From: Sternotherus odoratus | Lineage: Eukaryota; Chordata; Testudines; Kinosternidae | Assembly: GCA_032164245.1 (NCBI GenBank) | Contig: JAVMKO010000002.1 | Coordinates: 175,032,920 to 175,096,919 of the forward strand | Direction: 5' to 3' | DNA length: 64,000 nt | Shown: piece after piece, positions 58,743-64,000 of the stretch | Layout of the letters: each line of letters opens with the position of its first letter | Numbering within the stretch: the first letter of the stretch is position 1 | Notes under the pieces: generated by a model | What the model was told of the DNA's origin: nothing | Seen by the model: only the letters and a program-made list of their open reading frames with translations | Databases searched by the model: none | Position numbers and translations under genes: made by a program

Positions 58743-59083
58743 TAAGAACAGAAGAACGGTCATACTGGGTCAGACCAACGATCCATCTAACCCAGTACCC
58801 TACCTTCCTATAGTGGCCAATGCCAGATGCTTGAGAGGGAATGAACAGAATAGATAATCATCAAGTTATCCATTCCCTGTCGTCCAGGCCCAGCTTCTGG
58901 CATACAGAGTCTACGGGCACTTGGAGCATGGGTTTTCAACCCTGTCCATCCTGGCTAATAGCCTTTGATGGACCTATCCTCCATAAACTTATCTAGTTCT
59001 TTTTTGAAGCCTGTTATAGTTTTGGGCTTCACAACATCCCCTGGCAATGAGTTCCACAGGTTGACTGTGCATTGTGTGAAGTA

Positions 59084-59564
59084 CCGTATATTTCGGCGTA
59101 TAAGACGCCTTTTTAACCCCCAAAAATAATCTCAAAATTAGGGGGGGCGTCTTATACGCCGAATATATGAAAAGCACCGGGCAGCTGGAGCTGGGGCGGC
59201 TGCAGGTGGCCCGGCGGGCGGGGCGGGGCGGCGCTTCCCCCCCCGAGCCCACCCGCATGTGTTCGGGGCCAGCGGGGAACGGGAGCAGCTCGGGCCCCGG
59301 GGCCCCTGGGAGCGCCCGCCCGCGCAGCGGGGACGGGAGAGCGGCGCGCTCCCAGCAGCCCGCCCGCGCGGCGGGGACGGGAGAGCGGCGTGCTCCCAGC
59401 AGCCCGCCCGCGCGGCGGGGACGGGAGAGCAAGGCGCTTTTTGTGTGTGGTGGTGGTTTTTTTTTGTGTGTGTGTCCGGCTTTTTTACTTAAAATCCGGC
59501 TTTTTTACTTAAAAACTCGGGGGCGTCTTATACGCCGGAGCGTCCTATATGGCGAAAAATATGG
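59084..59564. mobile_element. Mariner-type MITE with GC tandem repeats
   Basis: A 481-bp element between two TA dinucleotides (59082-59083 and 59565-59566). Removing it with one TA restores continuous CR1 sequence. The left end ccgtatatttcggcgtataa and the reverse-complemented right end ccatatttttcgccatatag are imperfect TIRs. The left 80 bp also fold on themselves (ggcgtataagacgcc with ggcgtcttatacgcc). Inside are three units of about 46 bp with cccgcccgcgcggcggggac. No transposase. The 139- and 147-codon frames on opposite strands are composition artefacts. Confidence 0.85.
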
Positions 59565-59719
59565 TACTTCCTTTTGTTTGTTTTAAACCTGCCCCCTATT
59601 AATTTTATTAGGTGACCCATAGGTCTTATGTTATGAGAAGGAGTAAATAACACTTCCTTATTTACTTTCTCCATACCAGTCATGATTTTATAGACCTTTA
59701 GTCTATCCCCCCCCCCTTA

Positions 59720-60011
59720 CTATGGTATGGCTATACCGCCCTGGACATGCTTGATCCCGTCTGATCTCAGAAACTAAGCAGGGTTGGGTCTGGCTAGTAC
59801 CTGGATGGGAGACCTCCTGGTAATACTAGGTGCTGTAGGCTAACACCTGGCAGTAGGTATAAAATGCCTCCAACGACAGGTGGCGCGACTCATCGGTTGG
59901 AGTATACCCCGGTCGTATCACTGGTCCTGTCCGGGCTCCGAATGGAGGTGGATATGCTGACCTAAGCGGACCCTGCCATAGTGCGGGACTAACGCTAAGA
60001 AAAACAACAAC
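59720..60011 (+). mobile_element. 5S-rRNA-derived composite SINE
   Basis: About 122 bp (59720-59841) is a 5S rRNA-like head: gtatggctataccgccctgg, then cccgtctgatctcagaaac, ending taggtgctgtaggc. The internal Pol III elements are well kept: box A region aactaagcagggttggg and box C region tggatgggagacctcctgg. It continues into about 170 bp of unrelated tail (tccgggctccgaatggaggt, gtgcgggactaacgc) and ends aagaaaaacaacaac. A target-site duplication agtctatcccccctta flanks it (59700-59719 with a longer C-tract, and 60012-60027). It is a retroposed SINE, not a working 5S gene. Confidence 0.85.
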
Positions 60012-60203
60012 AGTCTATCCCCCCTTAGTCGTCTCTTTATCAAGCTGAAGACTCCCAGTCTTTTTAATCTCTCTCTCGTTCGGAAGCTGTTCCATACCCC
60101 TAATCGGTTTGAGACGGGGCAACCACATCTGCATGCAGTACTCAAGGTGTGGGTGTACCATAGATTTATGTAGAGGCAATATAATATTTGGGTTACTCTA
60201 GTA

Positions 60204-60856
60204 CAGTGGTGGCCAAACCACGGCTCGTGAGCCATGTGTGGCTCTTTTACAGTTAAAGGACGGCTCACGGAGTCCCCGCCACCTCACCATTCTCTGGGAA
60301 GGTGCTCAGGGATTCATCCCTGAAGCAGGGTGGTGGAGTTAGGCGCTTCTGCCAGAGACAACTCATGCCTGCTGAAATTGGTGGGGGGCACAATTTAAAG
60401 GTTTGGCCCTCCCAACAGCATGACTCCTGCCCCCCAGGCACATCCTGCTTCTTTCCCTCAGCAACCCCTCCCTGCAGCTCCCAGATGTTAGCTCCACCTG
60501 GAGAGGCAGCAGCTCTCCCTGCAGCTTGCAGCTATTTGCCACTGCCTCTCCCCACATCTGTAGCTCCCAGCTGCCTTGCAGGGAGGGGATCCGGCGGCAC
60601 CATGTGACCAAGCGGGGCCAGCAGACCCTACGTGCCCCTCCCCCCATATGTCACCTCTGGCTTCTGCTCAGCAGGGAGGGAGTCTCAGGGCTTCAGCCCT
60701 GCCTGGCTTGCCTGCCAGGGCTGGATGTTTCAGCAGGAACGGGGCTGGAGCCCCGGCAGATGAGTCCCAAGCCCCCCCCACAGGCGCATCCAGGCTCCTG
60801 AACACCTGAAGATTGTCATAGATGGTTCAGAGGGTCGGTAAACATGGCCATCCGTG
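60204..60856. mobile_element. hAT-type element (CAGTGGTGGCCAAAC ends)
   Basis: A 653-bp element with left end cagtggtggccaaaccacgg and reverse-complemented right end cacggatggccatgtttacc. The 8-bp flanks ctctagta (60196-60203) and ctttagca (60857-60864) agree at 6 of 8 positions, suiting an old hAT target duplication. The interior is moderately GC-rich; overlapping frames of 77-101 codons on both strands show no transposase motif. Confidence 0.65.
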
Positions 60857-60872
60857 CTTTAGCACACAGAAG

Positions 60873-60960
60873 CACTAGTCATGGCACAGGCCCCATTGTG
60901 CTAGGTGCTGTACACAGAACAAAAAGGCAGCCCCAAAGAGTTCACAATCCGAGTGTATCG
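60873..60960. repeat. Ancient dispersed repeat fragment
   Basis: Contains cattgtgctaggtgctgtac, then cagaacaaaaaggcagcccc, then aaagagttcacaatccgag. This text is common in amniote genomes as an old LINE-derived repeat. I do not assign the family. Confidence 0.5.
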
Positions 60961-63419
60961 TACCCTGATATTATCAGAGTGAGACGGGGGCCGAAGGAAT
61001 AATGTACAACCTGGAAGTGGGACGGGAGATTTTTTTTCATATGTTGTGGCCGTTAAATTCTGCCCACCTTCTGATTTGGTTGTTGGGGAAGTGCAGTGCA
61101 GGGAGAAATCACCTCTTTCCCGGATACAGGTTATACTGGCGACAAGTAAAAGGAAACTGGAGTGAGAGCAAACTGTCCATCACTGAAACACACTAGACAC
61201 ATCATAGATATCCAATTTTTTTCTGGATTATATCTTGAACAAGGGAGTTGCCTGCCAGTCCCTGGGAAGACTGATTAATTAGTGACTTATCCCATTGCCA
61301 CTTTCTCACTCTCTGTGTTTCTCGGACTACACTGATTGGTATTTTGAAAGTAAGATTTCCTCAATACAATAATTTGGAAGAACAGTTTCAGCACAAGAGA
61401 TGCTGACATGTCACATTTTCTGCCTTTCAGAGGTAATCTGAACTGAAATGAAGTTTCTGTGCTGCTGTAAGCTAGAGAAAGTGGTAAGGGATTTCAAACA
61501 ATTCAGTCCATATGGATGGTATTTTAATATCCACACATTGCTGAAGAAAATACACATAACGGTCAAATAATTAAATTTAAACCTAAATTCCTGCTGAGTC
61601 GCTTTCTGTATTGGTGTGTCTATTATTTCATTTGTCTTTTGTATGTTCTAACACAGAGAGTGCAAGACCAGATTGCTGGTTTTCAAAGCACACTGACCCA
61701 ACAGCGATTGGGTCAGATATTGGTATTGCTATTGGTAAATGACTCTGTTTTCAACAACAGCAGCAAGACAGAGAACACAGTGAGCCATCTTCAGAGCAAT
61801 GCCCACCTCTGTAACCCCTCCCCCTGGAGTGCGGCTCTGTGATATACAAAGAGAGCTAAATGTACTATCAATAAAGCACACACCATAGCAGGGGGTGAAA
61901 TAGCCAAGTCATTTTCCATTCACTAAGGCTAACAATGCATAAATGATTCTTGATACAGCTACTCAGGACTTACACTGTCATCCTTAACGTGTGGGGGAAA
62001 AAAACCTAGTTAATTCTATCTTTTCATTCTGCATGTGTACAGAATACGTACTGTGTGTGTATCAATATATATGCATGTGTGCACATGTGCTTGGGTGTAC
62101 AAATGCATACATATTATACTGTTTACAATATTTTGCTACAACTGAAATTTCTTTTTAAAATTAGTTCTAAAATATTCATATAAAATCTAGACTCATTTAA
62201 ACTCACACATAATTATACATACCCAATACAATACCTGGGGTGATAATACCCATGTAATAAATTGTATTTATCATGGATTTTTGACTGTCTCAACTGCACT
62301 CTGCCCACTTGTCCATTTTTCCTGGAACTTATTCTTACAGCCCAAACTTCAGAACACCTTCAACCAATTACCATTCATAAAAAGCCACCTGTTTCCTTCT
62401 TTCACCCCAAATGTGTAATTTCCCTAGTAAAATGATCCTGGTCTGAATCCCAAGCCAAACAATTGCCAGTCCTGAACGTTAAAAGTCTATCGCAAAACGT
62501 TGGAGAGCTAGAAAAGGGGCAATAAAAACAATTGAAATTGGAGGGTCTCCCCTTTCCCCCTGAAACATACTGTACTTGCTTCTAGTCTTGGAAGGATTGG
62601 AGATATAACAGATATTAGAATTGACATGTTAGGTATAGAAAAACTATTTAAAATCATTTATAGATGTGATTAAAATGTAATTGTCTTAATTTCCCCCTTC
62701 CTCTTAGCTCTATACAGTTTGATTCACAGTAACTACAGCACCTGGCTTCACAGATGAATACATGCATTAAATACTCTCCATCACATTTAAAAAAAAAAAC
62801 CTCTGAAAAATTCTGTAAATACACTGCATAACAGGGTATATAATGCTGCAATGTGACATAAAAGCTGTATGGGGTCTTGTCAGGATGACCTGTATCACTC
62901 TAAGGGTTTTGCTGTTTGTGGATAATGCAGTATTCCCCAAAACATGTCAATAAAACCTTTATTCCACACCATGTTTTCTCTCTGTATATTATTACACAAA
63001 CACACTGTGTCAGGAACTTGAAAAAACTTAATAAATTGCAACCGTTTGTACCATTATGTTACTTGATCAAATGATAACAATATTGTGTATCATCTATTAC
63101 AAGACCAGACATCATGCTTTAAACTCTAACTTTTTTAAAAGAATTTCAATTGTTCTGCTGTCAAGAACTATACCTTAAAATACCCAATTTTTTTATTCTA
63201 GCTGAAGAATGGAAATAAAAAAGTACAGAAGATCAAACTAACCAGCAAGTCATTACAAAAGACAAGAAAGGATATTAATTTTCTGCTGAAGAATTAAAAT
63301 GTTGTGACAGTATACATATTTTTTGGTGGGTACAAATAATAAACTATGCCCAATGTTTTAGAATACTATCCTTTTATCTTTGATTTCAGGTGACAAACTT
63401 TTGGAGTTTATCTTTAAAG
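60961..63419. other. Unassigned AT-rich sequence
   Basis: No gene or named repeat is recognised. Around 62930-62990 is a string (aaaacctttattccacacc) partly like the palindromic repeat at 4886-5037. Confidence 0.4.
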
Positions 63420-63835
63420 CGGGGCAGGAAACTGTTTTCACGACAGCCAGGAATTTTCAAAATTTTGAAAATATTTCCCCATCTCAAATTGAAATGAAAA
63501 GTTAAAATCTCAAAATTTTTCATGAACTGACAATCCAAAACAATTCAGCGCTCACCAGTCAAAATGTTTCATTGTGATAATTTCTAAATGTTTCATTTTG
63601 ATTTTGACCTTTAACTAAAATTTGTAAATGAAAAATCTTTTTGGCCTGAAAAATGACACATTTTGTTTCAAAAAATGTCAAAATAGGATGTTTTGACACT
63701 TTTGAACCTTCTTTCAAGATTTTTTTCAAATTTTGAGAGTTGTCAAAACTGATCCTTTTCCACGGACAATTCAGTGTTGACGAATCAGTGTTTGCTGACA
63801 GAAAACATTTCAAATAATTCTCACCCAGCTCTACT
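63420..63835. repeat. A/T-rich dispersed repeat
   Basis: Rich in self-complementary aaaattttgaaaat-type strings (for example ttttcaaaattttgaaaat near 63453) and ends with tctcacccagctctac. Similar in style to 5380-5555. The 84-codon minus frame at 63559-63813 is built from these strings and is not a gene. Confidence 0.45.
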
Positions 63836-64000
63836 TATCTGTAAGCTTATATTACCACCGAAAACACTCAAGACACATATTGCCGTGTCCTGCTGGGCAT
63901 AGTTAATTCTCTTACACACAGATACACACACGCATGTTACAGGCCAAATTCAGATTCTGATTTACACTGGTGTTAACCCATAGAGTACAATGAAGCTGGA

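Larger units (their letters stand above)
58743..60190 (-). mobile_element. CR1 LINE 3' region with two insertions
   Basis: The left edge is the antisense CR1 3' end (aagaacagaagaacggtcat, then actgggtcagacc). The CR1 text runs to about 59083, resumes at 59565 (tacttccttttgtttg) to about 59719, and resumes again at 60012 (agtctatccccccttagtcg) to about 60190. The two gaps are a mariner-type MITE and a 5S-derived SINE. Coding remains on the minus strand (59918-60268 region) include a RLKRLGVFSLIKRRLRGD stretch, as in CR1 ORF2. Confidence 0.92.

Noticed and set aside
59720..59841. Functional 5S rRNA gene
   Set aside because: Several substitutions against the conserved 5S sequence, fused to a tail, with TSD: a retroposed SINE.

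Overview
The window looks like a gene-poor stretch of a sauropsid nuclear genome, most likely a turtle (a crocodilian is not excluded). The grounds are several CR1 LINE 3' ends, Penelope-like (PLE) fragments, many short hAT-type elements with 8-bp target-site duplications (TSDs), Helitrons, ancient MIR/L2-like remnants and a 5S-rRNA-derived SINE, with no bacterial gene organisation. I found no multi-exon protein-coding gene, no convincing exon and no intact cellular RNA gene. The window is probably intergenic or deep intronic. The species-level call is from memory of repeat families, not from a search.

Layout. 1-7080 is mostly unassigned sequence with a 286-bp MITE, a CR1 3' fragment and a 124-bp hAT MITE. 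7081-9218 is a Helitron (minus) full of a G-rich minisatellite and interrupted by a 993-bp GC-rich hAT-type element (7879-8871). 9241-9640 is a LINE C-terminal remnant. 10.6-11.1 kb holds MIR-like remnants. 12450-13121 is a PLE tail split by a GC-rich hAT element. 13.1-17.5 kb is repeat-poor. 17.5-18.3 kb is CR1. 19.5-20.5 kb is a GC-rich, possibly LTR-derived block. 22482-22709 is one small ORF with a signal-peptide-like start. 23061-24080 and 28789-29850 are two nearly identical Helitrons in opposite orientation; the second sits inside an older TIR element. A LINE reverse-transcriptase remnant, MITEs and a tandem pair of tRNA-like SINE units fill 30.3-34.4 kb. 35-45 kb has microsatellites, two hAT MITEs, a Tigger-like element, L2-like remnants and CR1. 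46359-47335 is a TIR element whose core is a large GC-rich minisatellite palindrome. 47.3-55.7 kb is mostly unique AT-rich sequence with a 106-bp, about 97% identical inverted repeat pair and candidate conserved non-coding sequence. 55.7-57.9 kb has two PLE pieces, one with terminal inverted arms and a clean TSD, one with a GIY-YIG endonuclease fragment. 58.7-60.9 kb is a nested stack: CR1, hit by a mariner-type MITE and by a 5S-rRNA-derived composite SINE, with a hAT element next to it.

The most notable points are: exact terminal structures and TSDs for many elements; the nearly identical inverted Helitron pair; a recurring pattern in which unrelated non-autonomous DNA elements carry CpG/G-rich tandem arrays; the 5S composite SINE with conserved Pol III promoter boxes; and the unexplained 106-bp inverted repeat pair. 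Long open frames in the GC-rich blocks are low-complexity artefacts, not genes.
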